From the NCBI RefSeq assembly GCF_015291705.1, contig NZ_CP030050.1, forward strand, positions 3,534,001 to 3,598,000: a stretch of 64,000 nucleotides of DNA, in the 5' to 3' direction. Shown here piece after piece: positions 36,061 through 46,545 of the stretch. The stretch comes from Bradyrhizobium arachidis. GTDB lineage: Bacteria > Pseudomonadota > Alphaproteobacteria > Rhizobiales > Xanthobacteraceae. Position 1 is the stretch's first letter; each line of letters begins with the position of its first letter. Both the position numbers and the translations under genes were made by a program. Below the pieces are notes generated by a model. It was not told where the DNA came from, ran no database searches, and saw only the letters and a program-made list of their open reading frames with translations.

Positions 36061-37644
36061 ATGAACAAGTTCGACCGGCAGAGCAGTTCTGCCGACATCC
36101 AGGCGTTGCCCGACGATATCGCCGAAGAGCTCTCCCGCCTTCCGAGCGAGGTCATCAGCGTCGATGACGCGCCATCCATCTCGCCGCCCGCGGCGCTGAC
36201 CTCGGACGAGGTCCGCACCATCGTCATCAGCCTGATGCTGACGATGTTCCTGGCCGCGCTCGACCAGACCATCGTCGCGACCGCGCTGCCCACCATCGGG
36301 CGCCAGTTCCAGGATGTCTCGAACCTGTCCTGGGTCATTACCGCCTATTTGCTCGCCTCGACCGCCGTTGCGCCGGTGTTCGGCACCTTGAGCGACATCT
36401 ACGGCCGCAAGGCCATGATCATCACCTCGCTCAGCCTGTTCGTCGCAGGCTCGATCCTCTGTGCGATCGCGCCGAATATGCCGATGCTGATCCTGGCGCG
36501 CGGCCTGCAGGGGCTCGGCGGCGGCGGCATCATGCCGGTCGTGCAGACCGTAATCTCCGACGTCGTGAGCCCGCGCGAGCGCGGCCAATACCAGGCCTAT
36601 TTCTCCAGCGTCTGGATGGTCGGCGGCATTTTGGGCCCGGTGATCGGCGGTGTGTTCGCCGAACATCTGCACTGGTCGATGATTTTCTGGATCAATCTGC
36701 CGCTCACGGCCGCCGCCCTCGCGCTGCTGCTGCCGGAGATGAAGAAGATCCCGGTATTCCACCGCAAGCGCGAGGTCGACTGGCTTGGCGGCGTGCTGCT
36801 GATGGCCTCCGCGGTTGTCTTCATGCTGGTGCTGACCTGGGGCGGCACGCGCTTTCCCTGGCTGTCGCCGACCGTGCTTGCGATGGTCGGCGGTGCGGTC
36901 GCGCTCGCCGTCACCTTCGTCTGGCACGCGCGTCGCGCCGACGAGCCGTTCCTGCCTTTGCCGCTGCTCGGCGGATCGGTCGCGCCTTACGGGTTGGCGG
37001 CCGGTGGCTGCGCGCTCGGTGCGATCACCGGCCTCACGGTCCAGCTGCCGCTCTATTACGAATCCGTCTATCACCTCAGCGCCAGCGAGGCGGGCCTTGC
37101 GCTGATCCCGCTCGCGGCCGTCTCGACTTGCGGCGCGGCGATCGCCGGCCGCACCATGGCGCGCGCCAAGCACTATAAGCGCGTCGCCATCATCGGCACG
37201 TCCTGGGCCGCGCTGTGCGGCCTTGGCCTTACGCTGACGACGCTGCCGCTATGGGCTCTGCTGACGCTGATGGCTGCGTTCGCGCTCGGCCTCGGCACGA
37301 CCTTCCCGGTCTGCGTGGTCTCGCTGCAGAATTCCGTCGCCCGTCCGCAGGTCGGCACCATCACCGGCGCGCTGAACTTCTTCCGCTCGCTGATGTCCTC
37401 GTTCACGGTCGCAGCCTTCGCCGCGATCCTGCTGATCGCGCTCGGTGCCGACATTCCGCTCGCCGGCGAGCACCACGCCGCTGCCGGCGTCGTGATTCCC
37501 ACCGAGGACATGCGGCACGCGTTCCGCTACGTCTTCGGCGCCGCCACCGCGCTGATGGCCGGCGCCGCGTTCTGCCTGATCATGATGGAGGAGCGGCCGC
37601 TCGCCGGTCCCTCCGTTACCAAGCATGTGGAGATGGCGGAGTAG
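36061..37644 (+). CDS. MFS multidrug exporter, DHA2 (EmrB/QacA) type
   Basis: The 527-residue protein has a 55-residue hydrophilic N terminus and about 14 membrane segments. Family motifs are LDQTIVATALPTIG in the first segment, GTLSDIYGRKAMI (motif A), and ILGPVIGGVFAE (antiporter motif C). Such pumps export drugs or other hydrophobic compounds by proton antiport in the inner membrane. No periplasmic adaptor gene is adjacent. A family 3 repeat follows the stop codon after five bases. Confidence 0.92.
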   Translation: MNKFDRQSSSADIQALPDDIAEELSRLPSEVISVDDAPSISPPAALTSDEVRTIVISLMLTMFLAALDQTIVATALPTIGRQFQDVSNLSWVITAYLLASTAVAPVFGTLSDIYGRKAMIITSLSLFVAGSILCAIAPNMPMLILARGLQGLGGGGIMPVVQTVISDVVSPRERGQYQAYFSSVWMVGGILGPVIGGVFAEHLHWSMIFWINLPLTAAALALLLPEMKKIPVFHRKREVDWLGGVLLMASAVVFMLVLTWGGTRFPWLSPTVLAMVGGAVALAVTFVWHARRADEPFLPLPLLGGSVAPYGLAAGGCALGAITGLTVQLPLYYESVYHLSASEAGLALIPLAAVSTCGAAIAGRTMARAKHYKRVAIIGTSWAALCGLGLTLTTLPLWALLTLMAAFALGLGTTFPVCVVSLQNSVARPQVGTITGALNFFRSLMSSFTVAAFAAILLIALGADIPLAGEHHAAAGVVIPTEDMRHAFRYVFGAATALMAGAAFCLIMMEERPLAGPSVTKHVEMAE

Positions 37645-37649
37645 GGACC

Positions 37650-37747
37650 TAAAGCGCGATGAGATCAGGATGAATCGTCATCGCGCTTTAGGTTGTTGTT
37701 TGCGCATGATCTTTCGGAAAACCGCTTCGCACTTTTCCGGATCATGC
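37650..37747. repeat. Palindromic intergenic repeat, family 3, copy 1
   Basis: The element has two dyads. TAAAGCGCGATGA (37650-37662) pairs with TCATCGCGCTTTA (37678-37690), and GCATGATC with GATCATGC (to 37747) flanks the CGGAAAACCGCTTCGCACTTTTCCGG region. A copy in the opposite orientation is at 60171-60269. It fills the gap between the MFS gene and the convergent alpha/beta hydrolase gene and may also act as a terminator. Confidence 0.85.
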
Positions 37748-37748
37748 G

Positions 37749-39455
37749 TTAGCCGCCGCGATCGGCATAGGGGTCTTCGTCCGAACCGCCTGCGGTAGGC
37801 TGCCGTGCTCTTGCCGCAAGATGGCTCTTGAGCCGTGCCAGCGCATCGGGGGACCAATCATGGACATCCGTGACCGCGACCCAGGCATCGACGTAATGCT
37901 CTGGCGCGTAGACGTGGCCAAAGCCCATCGGCGTATTGGTCGCGACCGCCATATCGAGGGCTAGCTGCAGCATCGTCACGATCGGATACCATCGCAGCTC
38001 CGGTGAGACGTCCGGCCCGCGCGGTGCGCTCATCCAGGCCGGGGCCTGAAAGGCATCGCGGTAGGCGAAGAACGTGATCGCGTCGCTGGCATATTGCAGA
38101 TAGACGACGCGCATCGGACCCCATGGTGCATCCGGCGGCACCGTCGGTCCATTCTGATTCATGAAGCGCACGAAGCGGCCGTCGCGGAATTCGGGCAGCC
38201 AGGCCGGCGAGCCCGGATTGCGGTTCGCCGTGATCGAGCGCCAGATGCGGCTCTCGAACGGTGGTCCGCTCCACAGCGCACCGGCGATGGGATCGCCGAT
38301 CGTCTCGAACAGCTCGGCGGATTTCTCCGAGTTGAGAGCACCGAGGCTGAGCCCGTGCAGATACAGCTTCGGCCGCTTGTCTGTCGGCAGCGTCGTCCAG
38401 TAGCCGTAGATTTCCGCGAACAGAGCGCGAGCAGCCTCCGCGCCGTATTCGGGCTGAAACAACAGCGACAGCGGGCTGTTGAGGTAGGAGTACTGCATGG
38501 CGACGCTGGCGACGTTGCCATGGTGGAGATATTCGACCGTGTCCATCGCCGACGGATCGATCCAGCCGGTGCCGGTCGGCGTGATGACGACGAGAACGGC
38601 ACGGTCAAAACCGTGCTGCCGCTTGAGCTCGTCGAGCGCAAGCCTTGCGCGGGCTTGCGCCGTGCCGGCGCCGCCGAGGCCGACATAAACCCGCACGGGC
38701 TCCTGCGCGGCCTGTCCCGTGGCGGCGCTGATCTCGGCAGCGCGCGGGCCCGAAGCGATGAAGCGTCGCCCCGTGCGTCCGAGCTCTTTCCATTTCACCA
38801 GTGATGCCGCACCTCCTGTTCGATTGGGATCGGTCGGCTGCGGCCGCTCGGGCTCGAACAAGGCGTCGAATTCACGGAAGGATGAATCGAGCGCGTTGAA
38901 CGCCACGCGGATCAGGACATTGTTGGCGATCGACCAGAACAGCAGGCCTGCGACGAGCACGCCGATGACGTTGGCGACCTTCCGGGGGATGACGCGCTCC
39001 GTGTGCGCAGCGAGGACGCGCGCGACAAGCGCGAACAGCCGCCCCAGCACCAGCAGCACCACGAACGTGATCAGGGCGACAGCGCAGACCTTGAGCGGAT
39101 GCGCGGTCTCGACCGGCGGCATCTTCATCACGGTGCGGATCGAATTCTGCCATTCGGCGGCGCGCCACAGATAGATGACGACGACGATCAGGCAGCCGGC
39201 CGCAACCAGTGCATTTGCGCCTGACCGCAGGCGCGGCGAAGGCTCGGGCAGCTCGAGATAGTGCCACAGCCAGCGCCAGAGATTGCCGGCGAGGTAGCCG
39301 ATCGCAAAGCAGCCGCCGGCGAGGGCGCCTTGCGTGAGATAGCTCCGCGGCACCAGCGTCGGCGTCAGCGCGCCTGCGAAGAACAGGGCGCCCAGCATGA
39401 GGCCGACGCCGGACAGCGAGAGCAATTGTCGCCGAATGAACCGCGCCAGAGTCAT
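37749..39455 (-). CDS. Membrane alpha/beta-hydrolase family protein
   Basis: The 568-residue protein has four or five membrane segments in its first 170 residues. A cytoplasmic or periplasmic alpha/beta-hydrolase domain follows (about 245-545), with the nucleophile elbow GLSLGA and the PTGTGWIDPSAMDTVEYLHHGN strand. This arrangement matches the Abhydrolase_9 family with its N-terminal membrane domain, of unknown substrate. It begins 21 bases after the stop of the upstream histidine kinase gene and is probably co-transcribed with it. The stop codon lies next to the family 3 repeat. Confidence 0.82.
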   Translation of the reverse strand: MTLARFIRRQLLSLSGVGLMLGALFFAGALTPTLVPRSYLTQGALAGGCFAIGYLAGNLWRWLWHYLELPEPSPRLRSGANALVAAGCLIVVVIYLWRAAEWQNSIRTVMKMPPVETAHPLKVCAVALITFVVLLVLGRLFALVARVLAAHTERVIPRKVANVIGVLVAGLLFWSIANNVLIRVAFNALDSSFREFDALFEPERPQPTDPNRTGGAASLVKWKELGRTGRRFIASGPRAAEISAATGQAAQEPVRVYVGLGGAGTAQARARLALDELKRQHGFDRAVLVVITPTGTGWIDPSAMDTVEYLHHGNVASVAMQYSYLNSPLSLLFQPEYGAEAARALFAEIYGYWTTLPTDKRPKLYLHGLSLGALNSEKSAELFETIGDPIAGALWSGPPFESRIWRSITANRNPGSPAWLPEFRDGRFVRFMNQNGPTVPPDAPWGPMRVVYLQYASDAITFFAYRDAFQAPAWMSAPRGPDVSPELRWYPIVTMLQLALDMAVATNTPMGFGHVYAPEHYVDAWVAVTDVHDWSPDALARLKSHLAARARQPTAGGSDEDPYADRGG

Positions 39456-39476
39456 GAAGGCCCCTTCCGATCGCCG

Positions 39477-42083
39477 CTACCCTTTGCCGGTATCCGGGAA
39501 GCTGCTCTTGCGCGGCAGCAGGATCGTGAACTCCGTGAACTTGCCCGGCTCCGTCGCGACGTCGATGGTGCCGCCATGCTGCTTCACCACGATGTCGTGG
39601 CCCATCGACAGGCCGAGGCCGGTGCCTTCGCCAGCCGGCTTGGTGGTGAAGAACGGATTGAACATCTTCGCCTTCACCTCGTCGGGGATGCCGATGCCGT
39701 TGTCGCGGATGCGGATCTCGATGTGGTCGCCGCGATCGTGCGTGGTGGCGGTCACGATCGGCTCGTAGTCGCCAGAGCCATTGTCCATCTTGCGCCTGGT
39801 CACCGCATAAAACCCGTTCGAGATCAGGTTTAGCAGCACCCGCGTGATCTCCTGCGGAAACACGTCGGCTTGCCCGGCCGCCGGATCGAGCTCGCGTTTC
39901 ATCGTGACGTCGAACTGCGGCTTCTCGGCGCGCGCGCCATGATAGGCGAGGTTGAGGCTCTCCTCGACCAGGGCGTTGATGTCGCTCAGTCGATGCTCGC
40001 CGCTGCCTTCGCGCGAATGCAGCAGCATGTTCTTGACGATGGAGTCTGCGCGCTTGCCGTGCTGCACGATCTTTTGCAGATTGTCCTTCAACATGCCCGT
40101 CAATTCATCGACTTCGTCGCGGATTTTGTCGGCGAGGCTGGCTGCCTTCAGAATATCGTTGAGTTCGTTCGTCAACTCCGATGACAGTTCGGCAAAGTTA
40201 TTGACGAAGTTGAGCGGGTTCTTGATCTCGTGCGCGATGCCGGCGGTGAGCTGGCCGAGCGAGGCGAGCTTCTCGGTCTGGATCAGTCGGTCCTGCGCGG
40301 TACGGAGGTCATCGAGCGAGGCGGCAAGTTCTTTGGTGCGGGCCTGCACCTCGTCGAAGAGGCGTACATTCTCGATCGCGATGACGGCCTGGTCGGCGAA
40401 GGTCTGCACCAGTTCGATCTGCCGGTCACTGAAGGGCTGGACGGTCTTGTGGCCAAGAAACAGCACGCCAGTCGGCTGGCCGGAGCGGAGCAAGGGCACC
40501 CCGAGAAGCGTACGATACCCGGCCACCCTCTGCTGTTCGGGAAAGGCGTATTCCGGGTCGGCCAGCACGTCGGGAATTTGCACGGCCTTGCCGGTCAGCA
40601 GCACACGTCCGACCACGCTGCCCCGGCCCGGGCCGAGGCGAAGGGTTTTTGATACACGTTCCCATTCCGGCGAGAAATTGTGTCGGGTGGCATGATAATA
40701 AGCCCCGTCGGATGCCTGCCGCGTGATTGCCGCCATGTCGGCACCGCAAAGGCGCGCGGCAGATTCGGTCAGCGTACTGAGCACGGTTTCGAGGTCGAAA
40801 GCCGAGCGGCTGATCACCTTGAGCACGTCTGCAGTCGCAGTTTGCTGTTGCAGCGCTTCGGTCAAATCCTCGGTGCGTTGGCGCAATTCTCGGAGCAACC
40901 GCGCGTTCTCGATCGCAACGACCGCCTGGGCAGCAAATTGCTGCAGGAGCGCGATCTGCTTTTCGGAAAAGCGCCGGTTCTCCTGCCGGAAGATCATGAG
41001 GTTGCCGACCACTCGCTGGTCTTTCAGCAGCGGCACCGCGAGCACGCAGCGCGCGCCGCCGAGATCGACCAGCGCCCGACGGTTCGGTTCTCCGCTGCGA
41101 TAGGCGTCCGACTCGAGCAGGTCGGCGATTTCGACGAACGCTTCACCCTTCAAGAGGCGCGCGGGCGCGGTGGCCGGACCATAGCTGAGCGGCATCTGGC
41201 GCCGGTGCTCATCGTAAGCGGGCGGCAGGCCGTAAGTGGCCGCTGTGTGGAAGTGCGCTCCATCGTAGGTGTTGAGCACGCCGAAACTGGCGGCGCAGAG
41301 CTGCATTGCCTTGCTCAGCAAGGCGTCGAATACCGGCGCGAGGTCGCCGGTCGATCGGCTGATGACGCTCAGCACCTCCGATGTCGCGGTCTGTTGCTCG
41401 AGTGCTTCGGTAAGCTCGTGCGTCCGCGCCTGCACTTCGTTAAAAAGCCGCGCGTTCTCGATCGCGATCACGGCCTGATCCGCAAAGCTCTGCTGCAGCG
41501 CGAGTTCTTCCGGCGTGAACGGCAACAATCTGTCGCGGTAGACGATCAAGGCGCCGACCGCCGTTCCCTCGTGACGCAGCGGCGTGCCGCACATGGTGCG
41601 CGTTCCGGCCGCGCTGGCGTGTGGCAGGCCGGGCCAATCGGCCATCGAGGGGTCGATCTGGTCGAGGTTTGGGATGTGAATTTGCCGATTCTCGGCCACC
41701 ACGGTGCCTGGGAGGTTCGGGCCGCCAATGCGGAGCGTCGCTGACGGAACGGCAGAACGGACGCGGCCCGAGGTCTCACCATAGCCGATGGCCTGCGTCC
41801 ACTCGCCGTTTTCGGCCAGCCGGATGGAGACGCTGGGTGCCCCGAACAGAGCTCCGCAGGTCTCGGCGATCCGTTGCAACGACCGCGCCGCGTTGCCCCG
41901 GGTGCTGCCGATGGTCCCCAGGATTTCCGCGCTCGCCTTCTGGCGCTCACGTGACAGGTCCAGTTCGGACTGCAGGCGGTCGTTCTCGGCGATGCCCGCC
42001 TGCAATCGCTGCTCGAGTTCGGTGATCTTTGCGTGGAGCTCGGTCGCTACGTCCTGCGGAAGCGCAGTCATCCTGAAATCCAT
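39477..42083 (-). CDS. Soluble triple-GAF sensor histidine kinase (A)
   Basis: The 868-residue protein has no membrane segment. After an N-terminal coiled coil (about 10-55) come three GAF domains (about 65-210, 235-390 and 425-575), each ending in the linker pattern [18 protein letters not shown] histidine kinase core follows: H-box [16 protein letters not shown]-box [11 protein letters not shown]-boxes DNGIGIP and GTGLGLS. It should sense a cytoplasmic ligand or redox state. No receiver gene is near. Its last 300 residues are nearly identical to those of the neighbouring kinase B, whereas the GAF parts differ. The start at 42083 has GGG five bases upstream. Confidence 0.9.
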   Translation of the reverse strand: MDFRMTALPQDVATELHAKITELEQRLQAGIAENDRLQSELDLSRERQKASAEILGTIGSTRGNAARSLQRIAETCGALFGAPSVSIRLAENGEWTQAIGYGETSGRVRSAVPSATLRIGGPNLPGTVVAENRQIHIPNLDQIDPSMADWPGLPHASAAGTRTMCGTPLRHEGTAVGALIVYRDRLLPFTPEELALQQSFADQAVIAIENARLFNEVQARTHELTEALEQQTATSEVLSVISRSTGDLAPVFDALLSKAMQLCAASFGVLNTYDGAHFHTAATYGLPPAYDEHRRQMPLSYGPATAPARLLKGEAFVEIADLLESDAYRSGEPNRRALVDLGGARCVLAVPLLKDQRVVGNLMIFRQENRRFSEKQIALLQQFAAQAVVAIENARLLRELRQRTEDLTEALQQQTATADVLKVISRSAFDLETVLSTLTESAARLCGADMAAITRQASDGAYYHATRHNFSPEWERVSKTLRLGPGRGSVVGRVLLTGKAVQIPDVLADPEYAFPEQQRVAGYRTLLGVPLLRSGQPTGVLFLGHKTVQPFSDRQIELVQTFADQAVIAIENVRLFDEVQARTKELAASLDDLRTAQDRLIQTEKLASLGQLTAGIAHEIKNPLNFVNNFAELSSELTNELNDILKAASLADKIRDEVDELTGMLKDNLQKIVQHGKRADSIVKNMLLHSREGSGEHRLSDINALVEESLNLAYHGARAEKPQFDVTMKRELDPAAGQADVFPQEITRVLLNLISNGFYAVTRRKMDNGSGDYEPIVTATTHDRGDHIEIRIRDNGIGIPDEVKAKMFNPFFTTKPAGEGTGLGLSMGHDIVVKQHGGTIDVATEPGKFTEFTILLPRKSSFPDTGKG

Positions 42084-42218
42084 ATTGCCCAAAGCTTGGC
42101 GGCGCTGGGCTCAAACCCTTGTCAGGAGCTCGATTATTTCACCTCGAAATCGAGGGGGCCAGCGATATTCTTACGGAAAGACGGGCGTCGGAGATATCGG
42201 CGGAACGGTATCTCGCGG

Positions 42219-44714
42219 TCAGGGGGAGTCCTTGCCTCCGTCCGGGAAGCTGCTCTTCCGCGGCAGCAGGATCGTGAACTCCGTGAACTTGCCGGGCTCC
42301 GTCGCAACGTCGATCGTGCCGCCATGCTGCTTCACCACGATATCGTGGCTCATCGACAGTCCAAGGCCGGTGCCTTCGCCGGCGGGCTTGGTGGTGAAGA
42401 ACGGATTGAACATCTTCGCCTTCACTTCGTCGGGGATGCCGATGCCATTGTCGCGGATGCGGATCTCGATGCGGTCGCCGCGGTCGCGGGTGGTCGCCGT
42501 CACCACCGGCTCGTAACCGGCGGCGCCGGTGTCCGCCTTGCGGCTCGTCACCGCATAAAATCCGTTCGAGACCAGGTTCAGCAGCACCCGCGTGATCTCC
42601 TGCGGGAAGACGTCGGCGGAACCTGCCGCCGGATCGAGCTCGCGTTTCACCGTCACGTCGAACTGCGGCTTCTCGGCGCGCGCGCCGTGATAGGCGAGGT
42701 CGAGGCTCTCTTCGACCAGCGCGTTGATGTCGCTCTCGCGATGCTCGCCGCCGCCTTCGCGCGAATGTAGCAGCATGTTCTTGACGATGGAATCGGCGCG
42801 CCGGCCGTGTTGCACGACCTTGCCGAGATTGTCCTTCAAGAGCCCGGTCAGTTCCTCGATCTCGTTGCGGACATCGTCGGCGAGCGGGACCGGCGCCAGC
42901 GCCTCGTTGAGCTCGTCGGTCAACTCGGACGAGAGCGAGGCAAAATTGTTGACGAAGTTAAGCGGGTTCTTGATCTCGTGCGCGATGCCGGCGGTGAGCT
43001 GGCCGAGCGAGGCCAGCTTCTCGGTCTGGATCAGCCGGTCTTGCGCAGCGCGCAGATCGTCGAGCGATTTGGCGAGCTCGCGCGTGCGATCTTGCACCTC
43101 GTTGAACAGGCGGGTGTTCTCGACCGCGATCACGGCCTGGTCGGCGAAAGTCTTGAGCAGGTTGATCGCCTTTTCAGGAAAATGACCAGCCTCAGGCCGC
43201 GTCACGCCGATGGTTCCGATCGCAACGCCGTCACGCAGCATCGGCACCACGAGAATGCTGCGATAGCCTCGCGTCCGCGCCAGCTCCTTCATGGCCTCCG
43301 TGAGATCGGGCTCGTTCTGCATGTCGCTGCGGAACGCATATTCGCCGCTGGTCGCCACCCGGCTGTGAATGCCCGACGACCACAGTGATGTCGGAAACGA
43401 GCTGAGCAAGTCCTCATTGCCGGCCTCGTTGTCGGTGCTGAAGGCGGCCAGATGCAGCATGCCGCCGATCACGCGCGTGACCGCGGTGGAATGCCCGCCG
43501 ACCAGCACCTTGGCGCTGTCGGAGATGGCCTGGAACACCGGCGTGACGTCGGCCGGCGAGGCCGCGATCACCTTGAGGATGTCGGCGGTCGCGGTCTGCC
43601 GCTCCAGCGCTTCCCTGGTGGCGTTGAACAGGCTGACATTCTTGATCGCGATCACGGCCTGGTCGGCGAAGGTCTGAAGCAGCCGGACGTGATGCTCGTC
43701 GAACGTTCCTATCGCACGGCGCGTGGCGATGATGACGCCGATGGCCTCGCCCTCGCTCATCAGCGGCGCGAACAGCATGCTGCGATAGCCGCGGGCGCGC
43801 GCGATGTCGCGCGCGGCTGGCTCGAGCTCGGTGTCCGGCAGCTGCGCCGCACTGCCGCCCGCCACGAGGCGGTAAGGCGGGAACTGCGCGAACGGCACCG
43901 GAAATGATGCCTGGAGCACGCGGTCGCCGGCCGGATCGGTCGGGGTGAAGGCGGCAAGATGCGCTGCGCCGTCGATATAGCGCAGCACCGCGGTGGAGAA
44001 GCCGCCGATCAGGCGGTTGGCACTGGCGGCGATAGCGTCGAACACCGGCTGCACGTCGGAGGGCGAGGCGGCCATCACCTTCAAGATGTCCGCCGTGGCG
44101 GTCTGCCGCTCCAGCGTCTGCTGCGTCTCGTTGAACAGCCGCGCATTCTCGATCGCGATCACGGCCTGGTCGGCAAAAGTCTGGAGCAGTTGCACGAGAT
44201 CGGGCGCGAATGCGCCGACCTCGGCGCGGGTGACGCTGATCATGCCGACCGGCGCGCCGCGGTTCATCAGCGGCATGAACAGGACGCTGCGGAAGCCCCG
44301 CAGCCGCGCGAGATCGCGGTTGAGCTGCGGGACGTCATCGGCTTCGCTGTCGGGAAACTGGATGGTCTCGCCGCCGTGCACCAGCCCGAAGGTCGGAAAC
44401 TCCGTGATCTTCCGCGGAAACGAGGCCATCAGTCCCGCGTCCGCCTCCGGGCTCGTCGGCGTATAGGCGACGAGATGCAGCTCGTCGCCGATGAATTGGA
44501 GCACGGTGGCGGAGAAGCCGCCGAGCAGGCGTTTTGAGCTGGATGCGATCGCCTCGAACACCGGCCGGGCGTCGGAAGGCGAGGCCGCGATGGTGCGCAG
44601 GATCTCGGCGCTGGCGCTCTGGCGGTCGCGCGCGCTTGCAAGCTCGCTGCGCAGCCGGGCGTTCTCGGCAGCGAGCGCATCGGCGACATCGTTGGAAGGG
44701 TTGGTCATTCGCAT
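42219..44714 (-). CDS. Soluble triple-GAF sensor histidine kinase (B)
   Basis: The 831-residue protein has the same architecture as kinase A: coiled-coil start, three GAF domains and a kinase core with [32 protein letters not shown] and GTGLGLS. Its three GAF domains resemble one another more than those of kinase A; each repeats the patterns DILK(V)(M/I)AASP, FxAIAxSA and RGYRSxLxxPL, so they arose by internal duplication. It lies 135 bases upstream of kinase A on the same strand. The two may sense different ligands but phosphorylate the same unknown receiver. Confidence 0.9.
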   Translation of the reverse strand: MRMTNPSNDVADALAAENARLRSELASARDRQSASAEILRTIAASPSDARPVFEAIASSSKRLLGGFSATVLQFIGDELHLVAYTPTSPEADAGLMASFPRKITEFPTFGLVHGGETIQFPDSEADDVPQLNRDLARLRGFRSVLFMPLMNRGAPVGMISVTRAEVGAFAPDLVQLLQTFADQAVIAIENARLFNETQQTLERQTATADILKVMAASPSDVQPVFDAIAASANRLIGGFSTAVLRYIDGAAHLAAFTPTDPAGDRVLQASFPVPFAQFPPYRLVAGGSAAQLPDTELEPAARDIARARGYRSMLFAPLMSEGEAIGVIIATRRAIGTFDEHHVRLLQTFADQAVIAIKNVSLFNATREALERQTATADILKVIAASPADVTPVFQAISDSAKVLVGGHSTAVTRVIGGMLHLAAFSTDNEAGNEDLLSSFPTSLWSSGIHSRVATSGEYAFRSDMQNEPDLTEAMKELARTRGYRSILVVPMLRDGVAIGTIGVTRPEAGHFPEKAINLLKTFADQAVIAVENTRLFNEVQDRTRELAKSLDDLRAAQDRLIQTEKLASLGQLTAGIAHEIKNPLNFVNNFASLSSELTDELNEALAPVPLADDVRNEIEELTGLLKDNLGKVVQHGRRADSIVKNMLLHSREGGGEHRESDINALVEESLDLAYHGARAEKPQFDVTVKRELDPAAGSADVFPQEITRVLLNLVSNGFYAVTSRKADTGAAGYEPVVTATTRDRGDRIEIRIRDNGIGIPDEVKAKMFNPFFTTKPAGEGTGLGLSMSHDIVVKQHGGTIDVATEPGKFTEFTILLPRKSSFPDGGKDSP

Positions 44715-44802
44715 TCCGGCCTGATGCCGCGACCTGCGCGGCACCAGGGCGGATTATCACATCTCCTGCGGCCGGAGCCAGCGCCCGCAGCGAGGCCCGG
44801 CC

Positions 44803-46437
44803 TCACGTGCCCGGCCGCGACACCTCGGTCTCCTTGCTGGTGATGAACTCCAGCAGCACGGGAATGCCTTCCTGCGTCTTCTGGATGCCGCGCTTGATCG
44901 CGGGGATGATGTCCTCGGGCCTCGTTACCCGCTCGCCATAGCCGCCGAAGGCGCGCGCCATGGCGGCGTAGTCGCCGGAGATGTCGGTCGAGCGATATTT
45001 CTCGGTCGAGACCGGCATCACCTTCAACTCGATCGCCATCGAGAAATTGTTGAGCAGGATCGACATGATCGGGATGCGCTCGCGCACTGCGGTCTCGAAG
45101 TCCATGCCGGTGAAGCCGATGGCGGCGTCACCCCAGACATTGATGCAGAGCTTGTCGGGCTTGGCGAGCTTGGCGCCCATCGCGAGCCCCAGGCCATAGC
45201 CGAGCTGCGTCGTCTTGCCCCAGCCGAGATAGGTGAGGGGTTCGACCGATCTCCAGAACGGCGAGAGCTGGTCGCGCGGACTGCCGGCATCATGGGTGAT
45301 GATGGTGTTGTTGATGTCGACGGTGTGTTGCAGGTCCCACAGCACGCGATAGGGGTTGAGCGGCGCGTCATTGCTGGTCAGCTTCGGCATCCATTTCGCC
45401 AGCCACTCCTTGTGCGAGGCCGCGATCTCGGCCGCGACCGCGGACGCATCGCGATCCGCGGTGACAGTCTTGCCGATCTCCTCCAGCAGCGCATCGAGCA
45501 CGAGCCCGGCATCGCCGACGAGGCCGATCTTCGCCTCCACATCCTTGTTGAGATGGTTCGGGTCGAGCGTCGAATGGATGATGGTCTTGCCCTTCGGCAT
45601 CGCGATGCCGAAATTGGTCTCGGTGAAGGAGCAGCCGATGCCGAAGATGACGTCGGCCTCGGCAAGGAACTTCGGCACCGCGCGCGGCACGGCGAGGCCG
45701 CCGGAGCCGAGCGACAGCGGATGCGTCTCCGGAAACGACGATTTGCCGCCGAGGCTGGTCGTGACGGGAATGGCGAGCCGCTCGGCGAGCCGTTTCAGCT
45801 GCGGCCAGGCCTGCGCGTAATGCACGCCCTGGCCGGCATAGATCACCGGCCGTTTGGCATTCACGAGCAGGCTTGCTGCCTCCCGCACATGCACAGGGTC
45901 AGCGCCGTAGCGGGTGCGCAGCACCGGCGTGTAGTTCAGCGGCTCCGGCACCTCCTCGTTCCACATGTCGGAGGGGATTTCGACGATCACAGGGCCGCCG
46001 CGGCCGTTCTTCAGTTTCGTGAAGGCGCGGCGGAAGATGTTGGCGACCTCCGCGGCCAGGATGATCGGCTCGGATGATTTCGCGAACGGCTTCATTGCCT
46101 CGCTGGAATTGAAGTTCGGCTCGATATGCGACAGCCGGCGCTGATAGCCCATCGGCAGCACCAGCACAGGCACGGATTCGCCATAGCACTGTGCGACGCC
46201 GCCCATCGCGTTCTCCGCGCCGGGACCATGCTGCATGCAGAACGCGCCGATCGTGCGTCCCGACGTCAGGCGCGAGATCGCATCCGCCATGTGGATGCCG
46301 ACGCGCTCCTGCCGCACCATCACCGGGCGGATCTCGGCCTTGGCCGCATGCTCGATCAGATGATTGACGGGATAGCCGCAGAGGATCTCGATCCCCTCGC
46401 GCCTCATGATTTCCGCAATGGCGGTGCCGAGCTTCAT
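44803..46437 (-). CDS. Thiamine-diphosphate-dependent enzyme (acetolactate-synthase-like)
   Basis: The 544-residue protein has the three-domain ThDP fold. The PYR domain has catalytic Glu44 in RQERVGIHMADA. A central domain binds no obvious FAD. The PP domain has the cofactor motif beginning GDAAIGFTGMDF and ending LLNN. The family includes acetolactate synthases, oxalyl-CoA and benzoylformate decarboxylases and related lyases. The active-site surroundings do not identify the substrate, and there is no regulatory subunit gene nearby, which argues against branched-chain amino acid synthesis. It lies 108 bases after the regulator gene on the same strand. Confidence 0.86.
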   Translation of the reverse strand: MKLGTAIAEIMRREGIEILCGYPVNHLIEHAAKAEIRPVMVRQERVGIHMADAISRLTSGRTIGAFCMQHGPGAENAMGGVAQCYGESVPVLVLPMGYQRRLSHIEPNFNSSEAMKPFAKSSEPIILAAEVANIFRRAFTKLKNGRGGPVIVEIPSDMWNEEVPEPLNYTPVLRTRYGADPVHVREAASLLVNAKRPVIYAGQGVHYAQAWPQLKRLAERLAIPVTTSLGGKSSFPETHPLSLGSGGLAVPRAVPKFLAEADVIFGIGCSFTETNFGIAMPKGKTIIHSTLDPNHLNKDVEAKIGLVGDAGLVLDALLEEIGKTVTADRDASAVAAEIAASHKEWLAKWMPKLTSNDAPLNPYRVLWDLQHTVDINNTIITHDAGSPRDQLSPFWRSVEPLTYLGWGKTTQLGYGLGLAMGAKLAKPDKLCINVWGDAAIGFTGMDFETAVRERIPIMSILLNNFSMAIELKVMPVSTEKYRSTDISGDYAAMARAFGGYGERVTRPEDIIPAIKRGIQKTQEGIPVLLEFITSKETEVSRPGT

Positions 46438-46545
46438 GGCGTCTCTCTCCTCAGGCAGAGGCCGGTTGATCCGGCCGGTTGAGGAGAGAGGATCAGGAAT
46501 TCCGGGAAGGGTAAAGCACGCGCGGCAGGCGCGGCGGTAGGCCAG

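Noticed and set aside
44803..46437. Acetolactate synthase of branched-chain amino acid synthesis
   Set aside because: No regulatory subunit or ilvC gene is adjacent and the surroundings are catabolic or regulatory, so only the broader ThDP family call is made.
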